DNA from: Lacunisphaera sp.
GTDB lineage: Bacteria; Verrucomicrobiota; Verrucomicrobiia; Opitutales; Opitutaceae
Reading direction: 5' to 3'
Assembly (NCBI GenBank): GCA_029945445.1
Contig: JAQSCO010000014.1
Coordinates: 1-64,000 of the forward strand
Length of the DNA stretch: 64,000 nt
Both the position numbers and the translations under genes were made by a program. Below the pieces are notes generated by a model, which did not search any database, was not told where the DNA came from, and saw only the letters and a program-made list of their open reading frames with translations. Below, in pieces: positions 42,287 to 51,277 of the stretch (its first letter is position 1; each line of letters opens with the position of its first letter).

Positions 42287-43272
42287 AAGCCGCCGCATTA
42301 GTCCTGTCAGTCCTCTTCGTCCCATCCCTGCACGCCTCGCCCGCCCACGACGCCACCGTCGCCGCCGACGGCACCGGCCAATACGCCTCGGTGCAGGAGG
42401 CCATCAGCGCCGCGCCGATGCGCACGGGCGCGACCGAGCCGCGCTGGATCATCTTCGTCAAGGCCGGCACCTACCATGAGCGGGTTTACGTCCAGCGCGA
42501 GCGCGGGAACATCGCGGTCATCGGCGAGGACGCCGAGAAGACAGTCATCAGCTACGACCTGCACGCCAACCTGCCCGGGCCCGACGGCAAGCCCATCGGC
42601 ACCTTTCGCACGCCCACCGTGCAGATTGATGGCGACGGCATGCTCTGGGAAAATATTACGCTCGCCAACACGGCCGGCGAACCCGGCGCGCGGCCCGGCG
42701 CCCCGGCGGTCGCGCAGGCGCTGGCGCTGCGCGTCGACGGTGACCGCGTGACCTTCCGCCACTGCCGCTTCCTCGGCTGGCAGGACACCATCCTCGTGAA
42801 CCGCGGCCGGCAGTATTTCTCCGATTGCTACATCGAGGGCAGCGTCGACTTCATCTTCGGCGCCGCCACGGCGTTCTTCGACCGCTGCCACATCCATATC
42901 CTGAAGGACGGCTACATCACCGCCGCCTCCACCCCGCAGGGTGCGGCGCACGGCTACGTGTTCGCCGACGGCAAGATCACCGGCCGCGACGGCGTGAAGA
43001 CTTATCTGGGCCGGCCGTGGCGCGTTTTCGCCCAGACGATTTTTCTCCGCACCGAGATGTCCGACACCGTGCGGGCCGAGGGCTGGCACAACTGGAACAA
43101 GCCTGACGCCGAGCAGACGACCTTCTACGCCGAGTCCGGCAGCACTGGTCCGGGCGCCAATGACGCCGCCCGCGTGAAGTGGGCCAAGCCGCTCACCGCG
43201 GACGCCGCCGCCGCGCTCTCGGCCCAGAAAGTCCTCGCCGGCTCCGACGGCTGGAATCCCCTGCGCCCATGA
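42283..43272 (+). CDS. Pectin methylesterase, CE8
   Basis: The 329-residue beta helix has a signal peptide (1-18) and all CE8 blocks: KAGTYHERV (62-68), Gln145 in QALAL, Asp168 in GWQDTI, Asp189 in SVDFIFG and Arg244 in YLGRPW. It removes methyl esters so that PL10 and GH28 can act. Both ends overlap neighbours by ATGA. Confidence 0.92.
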   Translation: MKAAALVLSVLFVPSLHASPAHDATVAADGTGQYASVQEAISAAPMRTGATEPRWIIFVKAGTYHERVYVQRERGNIAVIGEDAEKTVISYDLHANLPGPDGKPIGTFRTPTVQIDGDGMLWENITLANTAGEPGARPGAPAVAQALALRVDGDRVTFRHCRFLGWQDTILVNRGRQYFSDCYIEGSVDFIFGAATAFFDRCHIHILKDGYITAASTPQGAAHGYVFADGKITGRDGVKTYLGRPWRVFAQTIFLRTEMSDTVRAEGWHNWNKPDAEQTTFYAESGSTGPGANDAARVKWAKPLTADAAAALSAQKVLAGSDGWNPLRP

Positions 43273-45590
43273 AGCTGGGGCGTTTCGCGCTGCTGCTCCT
43301 GCCGGCGCTCGGCTGCGCGGCGGATCCGGCCCCGCCGAAGCCGCCGCACCTTGTGCTGGTGGGCGATTCGACGGTGAACGACCGCACGGGGTGGGGCAGC
43401 GGCTTCCGGCGGTTCGTCACGGACGACGCCAAAGTAACCAACACCGCGCAGGGCGGCCGCAGTTCAAAAAGTTTCATCGCGGAGGGTCATTGGGCCAAGG
43501 CGCTTGCGCTCCGGGGCGACTACTACCTCATTCAGTTCGGCCATAACGACGAGCCCGGCAAGGGCCCGGAGCGCGAGACGGATCCGGCTACGACCTACAC
43601 GGCGAACATGGCGCGCTACGTCGACGAGGTCCGCGCGATCGGCGCGCAGCCGATCCTTGTCACCTCGCTCGTGCGGCGGAATTTCGACCCGGCGCCCCCG
43701 GGCAAAATCAAATGCAGCCTCGGGCCCTACGCCGAGGCGGTGAGGAAACTCGCCGCGGAGAAGCACGTGCCGCTCATCGATCTTTACGCCCTGAGTCTCG
43801 CCTATTGCGAAAAGATCGGCCCAGCTGAGACGGCGAAACTCAATCCGCCCAAGCCGGACGGCACGCCCGACACCACGCATCTCGATTATTCCGGCAGTCC
43901 GGTTTTCGCGCGCCTCGTCGTGGAGGAACTGCGAAAGGTCGCGCCGGCCCTCGCCCCGGTGCTGCGCGCCGAGCCGCGGCCGCGCGAATACACCAACCCC
44001 ATCATCAGCGGCGACTGGTCCGACCCGGGCGTGATCCGCGTCGGCGACGACTACTACAGCTGCCGCTCAAGCTTCGGCTGGCAGCCGGGCATCCCGATCG
44101 CCCACAGCCGCGACCTCGTCCACTGGGAATACATCGGCTACGCCTTCGCGGCGCACCCGAAGTTGCGGCCGGGCGACACTCGCCTCGGCATCTGGGGCGT
44201 GGAGCTGGGCTACAACCCGAACACGGGGCAATTCCTGATCTACGCCCCGACGCGCGACGGCGAGGTCTTCGTGTATTACTCCGCCCAGCCCGGCGGCCCC
44301 TATGCCGGGAAAAGCCTCGGCGCCAACCTCGGTATCGATCCCGGTTTCTTCGCCGATGAGGACGGCAAACTTTATCTCCTCACGAACAAGGCCGTCATCC
44401 ACGAACTCACGCCCGACGGCCTGGCCATCGTGCGCGACGTCGCCACGGTCGACCGGAGCCGCTACAAGTTTTTCGAGGGCCCGGACATCTTCCGGCACGG
44501 CGGCTGGTATTACCTCCTGTTCTCCGATGGCGGCACGCTGCCGCACGAGCCAAGCACGATCTCGACCCTGCGCGCGCGGACCCTCACCGGTCCATGGGAA
44601 TCCGATCCGGCCAATCCGGTTATGTTTTCTACCGACCAGGGCGCGCGCTTCGAGGCCCCGGCCCACGGCACCTTGGTGGAGACGCAGCAAGGGGAGTGGT
44701 TCCTGACCTACCACGCGCACGAGACCGCCTACTATTCCCTCGGCCGGCAGCTGCTGATGCAACCCGTCGAATGGACCGCGGATGGCTGGTGGCGGCCGAC
44801 GACGGGCAAGGTGCCGACAGCATCGGCGCCCGCACCCGCATTGCCGGAAACGACCCTCGCGCTCGCGCAATCCGATGAATTCAACGGCGCCACGCTCGGC
44901 CTGCAGTGGTTCTTTACCTGCGCGCCGGACTTCAGCGGCGCAGCGTGGTCGCTCACGGAAAAGCCGGGTTCATTGCGCATTCACGCCCAGCCGGGCGACC
45001 TCGGCTCGATTTCCGCGCTGCCGGGAATCTTGCAGCAGCGCGTCACGGGCAAGGTCTTCAGTGTCGAGACGAAGCTCATTTTTTCGGCCGCCGGGAACGC
45101 TGCCGCCGGCCTGCACCTTTATCACGATCCGCTGATGAACCTCTGGCTCGCCGCCACGAGGCGCGACGGGAAAGCGGTCATCACCGTCGGCAAATACAAC
45201 CTCGGCACGCGCACCGACCTCTGGACCGAGCCTAATCCCCACGGCGATACCGTCCACCTGAAGATCGCCGTCGACGGCAACGAGCAGGCGACGTTTTTCT
45301 TCGGTCCCGATGGCAAGAAATGGCAGCAGGTCGGAGGTAAAGTCTACTTCGGGGCCAGCGGCCACCACCTGCGCGACGGCCGGCGCGGCGATCCTGATCT
45401 TGGTTGGGTCGGGCGCTACAAGGATCCGACAGCGACCCCGGAGGAAATTCGCGGCACGCCCAACCCGGCACTGCCCGAGCGCCGCGGCAATGTCTGGACC
45501 GCCGCCACCTTCGGGGTCTTCGCCGTGCGCGACGGCGCCGCGAGCGCGCCCGCCGCCGATTTCGACTACCTTCACGTCACGCTACCATGA
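43269..45590 (+). CDS. CE12-GH43 fusion
   Basis: The 773-residue protein has a signal peptide (1-17) and three parts. Residues 25-235 are a CE12-type rhamnogalacturonan acetylesterase: GDST with Ser34, NTAQGGRSS, GHND (91-94) and the D201-H204 pair in DTTHLDYSG. Residues 240-535 are a GH43 five-bladed propeller with Asp252 (SDPG), Asp357 (IDPG) and Glu403 (EGPD). The tail is a lectin-like beta sandwich (about 545-773). Removing acetyl groups and cutting arabinose, galactose or xylose side chains in one protein is inferred. Confidence 0.88.
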   Translation: MKLGRFALLLLPALGCAADPAPPKPPHLVLVGDSTVNDRTGWGSGFRRFVTDDAKVTNTAQGGRSSKSFIAEGHWAKALALRGDYYLIQFGHNDEPGKGPERETDPATTYTANMARYVDEVRAIGAQPILVTSLVRRNFDPAPPGKIKCSLGPYAEAVRKLAAEKHVPLIDLYALSLAYCEKIGPAETAKLNPPKPDGTPDTTHLDYSGSPVFARLVVEELRKVAPALAPVLRAEPRPREYTNPIISGDWSDPGVIRVGDDYYSCRSSFGWQPGIPIAHSRDLVHWEYIGYAFAAHPKLRPGDTRLGIWGVELGYNPNTGQFLIYAPTRDGEVFVYYSAQPGGPYAGKSLGANLGIDPGFFADEDGKLYLLTNKAVIHELTPDGLAIVRDVATVDRSRYKFFEGPDIFRHGGWYYLLFSDGGTLPHEPSTISTLRARTLTGPWESDPANPVMFSTDQGARFEAPAHGTLVETQQGEWFLTYHAHETAYYSLGRQLLMQPVEWTADGWWRPTTGKVPTASAPAPALPETTLALAQSDEFNGATLGLQWFFTCAPDFSGAAWSLTEKPGSLRIHAQPGDLGSISALPGILQQRVTGKVFSVETKLIFSAAGNAAAGLHLYHDPLMNLWLAATRRDGKAVITVGKYNLGTRTDLWTEPNPHGDTVHLKIAVDGNEQATFFFGPDGKKWQQVGGKVYFGASGHHLRDGRRGDPDLGWVGRYKDPTATPEEIRGTPNPALPERRGNVWTAATFGVFAVRDGAASAPAADFDYLHVTLP

Positions 45591-46429
45591 AAACACGCCT
45601 GGCCTTACTGATTGTCCTGGCCGCCGCGGTTCTCGCGCGGGCCGAGTTCCGTTCCGATGTCGAATACGGCCGCGCGGACGGTGCGCCGCTGCTGCTCGAC
45701 GTGAACATCCCGGACGGTGCCGGTCCGTTTCCCGTCGCCATCCTCGTGCACGGCGGCGGGTGGAGCCGCGGCGACAAGCACACCGTGCCGCCGGGCGACA
45801 GCGCCGATATCACGCCATGGTTCGCGCCGCTGACCGCGGCGAAGTTCACCTGGTTTTCCATCAACTACCGCCTCGCGCCCGCGCACCGCTGGCCGGAGGG
45901 CTTCGACGACGTCCAGGCCGCCATCCGCTGGGTGAAGGCCCACGCGGCCGAGTTCAAGGGCGACCCGAATCGCATCGCGCTCTTCGGCCATTCGTCCGGC
46001 GGCCACGTCGTCTGCCTTGCGGCGACACTGATCGACGACAGCATCCGCGTGCAGGCAGTGATCGGCTTTGCCCCCGTGACCAACCATGAACAGGATCTGC
46101 CGATCCGCGGCGGGCTCAGCCCTTCCCTGCAGGGCCTGCTGAACCGCCCGAAGGAGCTCACGCCGGAATCGCTCGGCCTGCTGCGCGAGCTGTCGCCGAT
46201 CAACCATGTGCGGCCCGGCCTGCCGCCCTTCCTGCTCATCCACGGCGACGCGGACATGAGCGTGCCGTTCCAGCAGTCGCTCGATTTCCAGGCGAAGCTC
46301 CAGGCGGCCGGCGTGCCGTGCGAACTCATCCGGATTCCCGGCGCGCCGCACGGACTGTCAACCTGGGAGAAAATTGCGCCGGACTATCTGGCGCGCATGG
46401 TGGCGTGGCTTCGCCAGATCCTTATATAA
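45587..46429 (+). CDS. Alpha/beta-hydrolase esterase (BD-FAE-like)
   Basis: The 280-residue exported protein (signal peptide 1-19) has HGGGW (oxyanion, 55-59), GHSSGG with nucleophile Ser136, LIHGDADMSVPFQQSLDFQ with the catalytic Asp, and GAPHGL with the His. This is the BD-FAE/esterase-lipase type, common as pectin or xylan acetyl or feruloyl esterase in glycan loci. Its ATG overlaps the previous stop. Confidence 0.82.
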   Translation: MKTRLALLIVLAAAVLARAEFRSDVEYGRADGAPLLLDVNIPDGAGPFPVAILVHGGGWSRGDKHTVPPGDSADITPWFAPLTAAKFTWFSINYRLAPAHRWPEGFDDVQAAIRWVKAHAAEFKGDPNRIALFGHSSGGHVVCLAATLIDDSIRVQAVIGFAPVTNHEQDLPIRGGLSPSLQGLLNRPKELTPESLGLLRELSPINHVRPGLPPFLLIHGDADMSVPFQQSLDFQAKLQAAGVPCELIRIPGAPHGLSTWEKIAPDYLARMVAWLRQILI

Positions 46430-46441
46430 TTCCGCCCACCC

Positions 46442-48067
46442 ATGCATAATTTCCTTCGCGGCCGTCTCGCCCTCGGATTCGTCCTCGCCATGAGCGTCTC
46501 GCACAGTCGCGCCACCGAGCCGGCTGCGTGGTCGCCCGACCTAGGCGACGGCACCTACCAGAACCCCATCATTCACGCGGACTATTCCGACCCCGACGCT
46601 GTGCGGGTGGGGGACGACTACTGGATGACGTCGTCGAGCTTCAGCCACGTGCCGGGCCTGCCCATCCTGCATTCGCGGGACCTGGTGAACTGGGGGCTCG
46701 TCGGCCACGCGCTGCCGCGGCTTGTGCCGGAGGACGCCTTCCGCACGCCGCAGCACGGCAAGGGCGTCTGGGCGCCGGCGATCCGGTTTCACGACGGCAA
46801 ATACTGGATTTATTATCCCGATCCGGATTTCGGCATCTATCTCGTGACCGCCGCCGATCCGCGCGGCCCGTGGAGCGCGCCGGTGCTGGTCAAGGGCGGC
46901 AAGGGCCTCATCGATCCGTGTCCGCTCTGGGACGACGACGGCCGGGTTTATCTGGTTCACGGTTGGGCGAAGAGCCGCTCCGGCATCAACAATAAGCTCA
47001 CGCTCCTGCGCCTCAGTGCCGACGCCACCAAGGTGGAGGAGGATTTTGGCTTCATCATCGATGGCGACAAGCTGCCCGGCTATACGACGCTGGAGGGGCC
47101 GAAGCTCTACAAGCGCAACGGCTGGTATTACGTCTTCGCGCCGGCCGGTGGCGTCGCGCCGGGTTGGCAGTCGGTGTTTCGCTCAAAAAACATCCGCGGT
47201 CCTTACGAGGACCGCATCGTGCTCGCGCAGGGCGCGTCGCCCATCAACGGACCGCACCAAGGCGCGCTCGTCGACACGCCGTCCGGCCAGTGGTGGTTCC
47301 TGCATTTCCAGGACAAGGATGCCTATGGCCGCATCGTGCACCTGCAGCCCGTGGCGTGGCACGACGACTGGCCTTACCTGGGCACCGGCGCGACAACCAA
47401 CGCCGTGAAGGGCGAGCCGGTGCTGACCTACCGCAAACCCAACGTAGGGCCGGCGCTTGTCGCCATGCCGCCGACCGGCGACGAATTTGATGCGCCCGCG
47501 CTCGGCGTGCAATGGCAGTGGCAAGCCAACCCGTCGGCCGACTGGCTTTCGCTCACGGCGAAGCCCGGTGCGCTGCGGCTCTTCGCTCAGCCGGCGCCGA
47601 AGTTGGGCAATCTCTACGACGCGCCGTTCCTGCTCCTGCAGAAATTTCCGGCACCGGAGTTCAGCGTCACGACGAAACTCGAGTTCGCGCCCAAGGCCGA
47701 CGGCGACAGCGCCGGGCTGATCGTCTTCGGCTATGATTATGCCTGGATCGGCCTTAAACGGATCGATGGCGCCCCTTCCGTGGTGGTCGCCAGGCGCACG
47801 GAAGCGGTGAAAGGCGCGCCGCAAGTGGAGACCCCGATTCCGGTGAAAGTGTCCGGTCCCGTCTGGCTGCGCGTCACGGTCCGCGAGGGCGGCAAGTGCC
47901 GCTTCAGCTACAGCCTCGACGGGGCGAAATTTGCCCCGCTGGGCGAAGGCGACTTCACCGCCACGGTGGGCCGCTGGGTCGGGGCCAAGGTGGGCCTGTT
48001 CGCTTCGGGCACGACCGGTCTGGCCGCAGACTTCGATTTCTTTCGCGTCGGGCCGCCCACAAAATAG
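46442..48067 (+). CDS. GH43 (subfamily 12-like) with C-terminal beta sandwich
   Basis: The 541-residue protein has a signal peptide (1-24), a GH43 propeller (about 36-330) with NPIIHADYSDPDAVRVGDDY (base Asp), LIDPCPLWDDDGRVYL (Asp) and TLEGPKLYKRNGWYYVF (acid Glu), then a GH43_C2-like domain (about 340-541; DEFDAPALGVQWQWQ). Such enzymes release arabinose or xylose from side chains. Bases 47444-47464 inside the gene equal one arm of the REP at 26381-26432. Confidence 0.88.
   Translation: MHNFLRGRLALGFVLAMSVSHSRATEPAAWSPDLGDGTYQNPIIHADYSDPDAVRVGDDYWMTSSSFSHVPGLPILHSRDLVNWGLVGHALPRLVPEDAFRTPQHGKGVWAPAIRFHDGKYWIYYPDPDFGIYLVTAADPRGPWSAPVLVKGGKGLIDPCPLWDDDGRVYLVHGWAKSRSGINNKLTLLRLSADATKVEEDFGFIIDGDKLPGYTTLEGPKLYKRNGWYYVFAPAGGVAPGWQSVFRSKNIRGPYEDRIVLAQGASPINGPHQGALVDTPSGQWWFLHFQDKDAYGRIVHLQPVAWHDDWPYLGTGATTNAVKGEPVLTYRKPNVGPALVAMPPTGDEFDAPALGVQWQWQANPSADWLSLTAKPGALRLFAQPAPKLGNLYDAPFLLLQKFPAPEFSVTTKLEFAPKADGDSAGLIVFGYDYAWIGLKRIDGAPSVVVARRTEAVKGAPQVETPIPVKVSGPVWLRVTVREGGKCRFSYSLDGAKFAPLGEGDFTATVGRWVGAKVGLFASGTTGLAADFDFFRVGPPTK
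47444..47464 (+). repeat. REP half-site inside the GH43 gene
   Basis: The 21 bases from GTAGGGCCGGCG through CTTGTCGCC equal the complement of the right arm of the palindrome at 26381-26432. It codes VGPALVA at the junction between the catalytic and C-terminal domains. Confidence 0.5.
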
Positions 48068-48134
48068 GGCTATATTCCTTGTGCTGTAATCAAGGCTGGC
48101 CAGCGGCGTCTAGCGGGCTATCCGATTTACTCTT

Positions 48135-50330
48135 TTGCCCCATTTCCCTCCAGTTCCGCGCATCCTCCGGCATTTTCTGCTGTCCAGCCTGGCGGGCTGG
48201 GTCGCGGCGTTCGCGCAGACTGCCCCGGCGGATGAGAAGGCGATCCCGCTCCCGAAGTTTCAGGTGAGCGAGCACGCGGCGGACGACGACTTCGACGCCA
48301 CCGGCATGGGCTCCGTGGAGGAGGATCTGCGCAGCTCGCCCTTTGCCAACGACCTGACCGCGGTGGATCTCGTGGCCGAGCAGAGCCTCAGCGGCGACGT
48401 GAACGCGGAACTGTCGGCCCTCAGCACCACTTCGCCGGCGGCGGCGGTGGCGGGCGAGGAGCGCCTGAACCTGCGGGGCTTCCCGACGCCGGTGCTGCGC
48501 AACAGTTTTATCCAGATGGGCGTCCTCGAGACGCTGAACGTCAGCAAGACCATCGTCATCCAGGGGCCGCTCGTGCCGGTGCTCGGCCGCGCGGCGCCGG
48601 GCGGCATCCAGGATTTCATCACCACGCGCCCGTCCGCGAAGGACCACAACAAACTCGAGGCCAGCGCCAGCACGGAGCACCGCCAGCGCGTCACGTGGGA
48701 ATCCACCGGCGCGCTGCTCGCGAAGAAACTCTGGCAGCGCTGGGCGGCGGACTGGTCGCGCAAGGTCGGGCCCGAGCCGTTTGTCCGCGAGGGCGACCTC
48801 GCGGTGAGCGGCGCGCTGACCTGGCGGCACAGCCGCGCGGCCAGCAGCCTCGTGAGCGTGGATTACCGGCGCTACGACGGCACGCCGACCCCGGGCATCC
48901 CCGAGTTCAAGACGGCGGCCGGGCAGAAGATCATGGGCCCGTATCTGCCGCTGGCGTTCTTCAATGCCAGCGGGCCCGACGCCGGCGTGTTCCGCGAGAG
49001 CCTCGTGCTCGGCGCGCAGTTTGAGAGCCAGCTCAACAAGGCCGTGGCGCTGCGGACGGCAGTGGAGGGCTGGTGGCGCGCGATCGACCAGCAGCGCTTC
49101 ACGACCTCCCAGCTCCTGCTCGACTCGGGAATTTTCGAGGGCACGCGCGAACCGCGGCACATCGCCCAGCGCCAGCGCGCGCTCGCCGCGCACTTCGAAC
49201 TCACCGGCCGTTTCCGCACCGGAAAGGTCGAGCACAAGCTGCTGGGCTACGCGGGCGTGACCTGGGGTCACTACGACCGGCACGACCGGGCGCTGCCGAC
49301 CGCCGACCGCAACGCGCTGCCGGAATCCGTGCGGCACTTCAATCCCGCCGCGCCGGACTATTCCTTCCCGCCCTTCGACCCGGTGCTTTACGCCCGCGTC
49401 GTGACCGACCGGCTCGAGACGGCGCGCTACACCTCGCTCGAGGTGAGCGACCGCCTGGCCTTCGCGCGCGGCCGCACCGTCGTGACCGCGGGCCTGCGCG
49501 CCGACGAGGTGGACCTGGCGGTGAACGACCTCAAGCCGGGCGCGCCCATTCCCTTCACCCGTGATCACACGGTGCAGCTCAGCTACCACACGGGCGTCAA
49601 TCACCAGTTTGTGCGCAACCGTCTGCTGGGGTTCGCGATTGTCAGCACGGCCTTCGATCCGTCCACGCCGGTCGATGCGCGCACCGGCCGGATCCAGAAA
49701 AACGAGACCACCCTCGGCTACGAGAGCGGCGTGAAGGGTCGCACGGCGTCCGCGCAGCTCGACTACTCCGCCTCGGCGTTCCTGCTCTACAACCGCAACA
49801 TCGCCCGCCGCAACCCGCTCTACGACGACCCGGTGCTCGACGCCAACCAGACGCAGCCGCAGCTCGTGGCGGCGGGCGAGGAGCGCTTCGCCGGTTACCG
49901 CGTCGAGCTGCGCTACAAGTTGTCGGACACCCTGAACGTCGCCTTCCGCGGTGTGCACCTCGCGGCCATCACGACCAAGTCGCCGGCGCTGGGACCGGAA
50001 GTGGGCAAGCAGCTCGCGCGGCTCCCGGAGGACACGGCCACCGTGCAGATCCGTTCCGCGCCCCTGAAGGGGGTGGGTATGAGCTGGGGAGCGGGCCTGA
50101 GTTACATCGGCTCCTACGTCGGCAATTACGAGGACGCCAAGCGCGCCTACCTCGCGTATCCCGGCTACGGGCTGATCACGCTCAACGCCGGCTACGCGTG
50201 GAAGCGCGGCCAGCGGACCTTCAACGTCGGGCTCAGCCTGCGCAACGCCCTTGATCGCGACCTGCTCGCTAGCAACGCCCGCCTCGGGGCCGGCCGCGAG
50301 CTGGGTTGCTCGGCGCGGGTAAATTTCTGA
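48135..50330 (+). CDS. TonB-dependent receptor (short type)
   Basis: The 731-residue protein has a signal peptide (about 1-28, ending AFAQ), a stretch [20 protein letters not shown] that may hold the TonB box, a plug ([33 protein letters not shown]) and a barrel ending in Phe. It has no carboxypeptidase-like domain. TTG 48135 is the only start giving a signal peptide. It stands between GH43 and the SDR gene; its cargo is not shown. Confidence 0.8.
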   Translation: MPHFPPVPRILRHFLLSSLAGWVAAFAQTAPADEKAIPLPKFQVSEHAADDDFDATGMGSVEEDLRSSPFANDLTAVDLVAEQSLSGDVNAELSALSTTSPAAAVAGEERLNLRGFPTPVLRNSFIQMGVLETLNVSKTIVIQGPLVPVLGRAAPGGIQDFITTRPSAKDHNKLEASASTEHRQRVTWESTGALLAKKLWQRWAADWSRKVGPEPFVREGDLAVSGALTWRHSRAASSLVSVDYRRYDGTPTPGIPEFKTAAGQKIMGPYLPLAFFNASGPDAGVFRESLVLGAQFESQLNKAVALRTAVEGWWRAIDQQRFTTSQLLLDSGIFEGTREPRHIAQRQRALAAHFELTGRFRTGKVEHKLLGYAGVTWGHYDRHDRALPTADRNALPESVRHFNPAAPDYSFPPFDPVLYARVVTDRLETARYTSLEVSDRLAFARGRTVVTAGLRADEVDLAVNDLKPGAPIPFTRDHTVQLSYHTGVNHQFVRNRLLGFAIVSTAFDPSTPVDARTGRIQKNETTLGYESGVKGRTASAQLDYSASAFLLYNRNIARRNPLYDDPVLDANQTQPQLVAAGEERFAGYRVELRYKLSDTLNVAFRGVHLAAITTKSPALGPEVGKQLARLPEDTATVQIRSAPLKGVGMSWGAGLSYIGSYVGNYEDAKRAYLAYPGYGLITLNAGYAWKRGQRTFNVGLSLRNALDRDLLASNARLGAGRELGCSARVNF

Positions 50331-50405
50331 CATAATTCCGGCCCGGCGCGGGCTGTCAGGGCTTGCGGTAGGGAGCGGAAAATTGTTCCATGGGCGAGCT
50401 GTCGT

Positions 50406-50417
50406 TTCGCTAATGAA
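50406..50417. promoter_or_regulatory. Candidate IclR operator, site 3
   Basis: TTCGCTAATGAA is the complement-type variant (one base different) of the palindrome at 29423 and 29723. It is 41 bases upstream of the SDR start and suggests that the end of the locus has its own IclR-controlled promoter. Confidence 0.55.
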
Positions 50418-50457
50418 CCGCGGGCGCGACGGCCGGAACATCACCCCAATCACCTCG

Positions 50458-51246
50458 ATGAGCACCTCTGATTATCTCACCCAAATGTTCGGTCTTAATG
50501 GCAAGGTCGCCGTCGTCATTGGCGGCACCGGCGAACTCTGCGGCGCCATGGCCGAGGGTCTGGCCGGCGCCGGCGCCGAGGTCGTCCTTGTCGGCCGCAG
50601 CCTCGAGAAGGCCGAGGCGCGGCTGAAGAAAATCGCGGCCGCCGGCGGCAAGGCCTGGTTCCACGCCGCCGAGGCCACCAGCAAGGCGGAGGTCGAGGGT
50701 CTGCGCGACGCCGTCCTCAAGAAGTCCGGCCGCATCGACATCGTCATCAACGGCGCGGGCATCAACTCCGCGACGCCGTTCTTCGACATCACCGAGGAGG
50801 AGTTCGACCGCATCGTGCGCGTGAACCTCAAAGGCGTGTTTCTCGGCTGCCAGGTTTTCGGCAAATACCTCGTCGAGCGCGGGTCGGGCGGTTCCATCAT
50901 CAATCTTGGCTCGATGTCCGGGGTCGTGCCGCTGTCCCGCGTGTTCACCTACTCGGCCACGAAAGGCGCCGTGCACAACCTCTCGCTCAACCTCGCGCGC
51001 GAGTGGGCGCCGCACAAGGTGCGCGTCAACGTCCTCGTCCCCGGCTTCTTCCCCGCCGAGCAGAACAAGAAGGTCCTCACGCCCGACCGCGTCGCCAGCA
51101 TCATGGGCCACACCCCGATGAAGCGCTTCGGCGAGGCGCGCGAGCTCATCGGCGCCACGCTCCTGCTCGCCAGCGACGCGGCGGGCTCCTTCATCACCGG
51201 CGAGGAGCTCATCGTCGACGGCGGCTACCACGCGATGACGATCTGA
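50458..51246 (+). CDS. SDR oxidoreductase, candidate fructuronate reductase
   Basis: The 262-residue SDR has [11 protein letters not shown] (cofactor loop), [26 protein letters not shown] with Ser/Tyr/Lys, and the closing [12 protein letters not shown]. It resembles SDR-type fructuronate reductases that replace classical UxuB in Thermotoga and relatives. Location beside UxaE and UxaC supports reduction of fructuronate to mannonate. KduD-like activity cannot be excluded. ATG 50458 is after a frame that is open further upstream. Confidence 0.75.
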   Translation: MSTSDYLTQMFGLNGKVAVVIGGTGELCGAMAEGLAGAGAEVVLVGRSLEKAEARLKKIAAAGGKAWFHAAEATSKAEVEGLRDAVLKKSGRIDIVINGAGINSATPFFDITEEEFDRIVRVNLKGVFLGCQVFGKYLVERGSGGSIINLGSMSGVVPLSRVFTYSATKGAVHNLSLNLAREWAPHKVRVNVLVPGFFPAEQNKKVLTPDRVASIMGHTPMKRFGEARELIGATLLLASDAAGSFITGEELIVDGGYHAMTI

Positions 51247-51277
51247 GATCACCGCTGCCAATCGCTTTGGGATTCCC

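Noticed and set aside
48090-50465. Long minus-strand open frame opposite the second TonB receptor
   Set aside because: It is a mirror of the receptor gene with no recognisable domain, and it spans the intergenic gaps on both sides.
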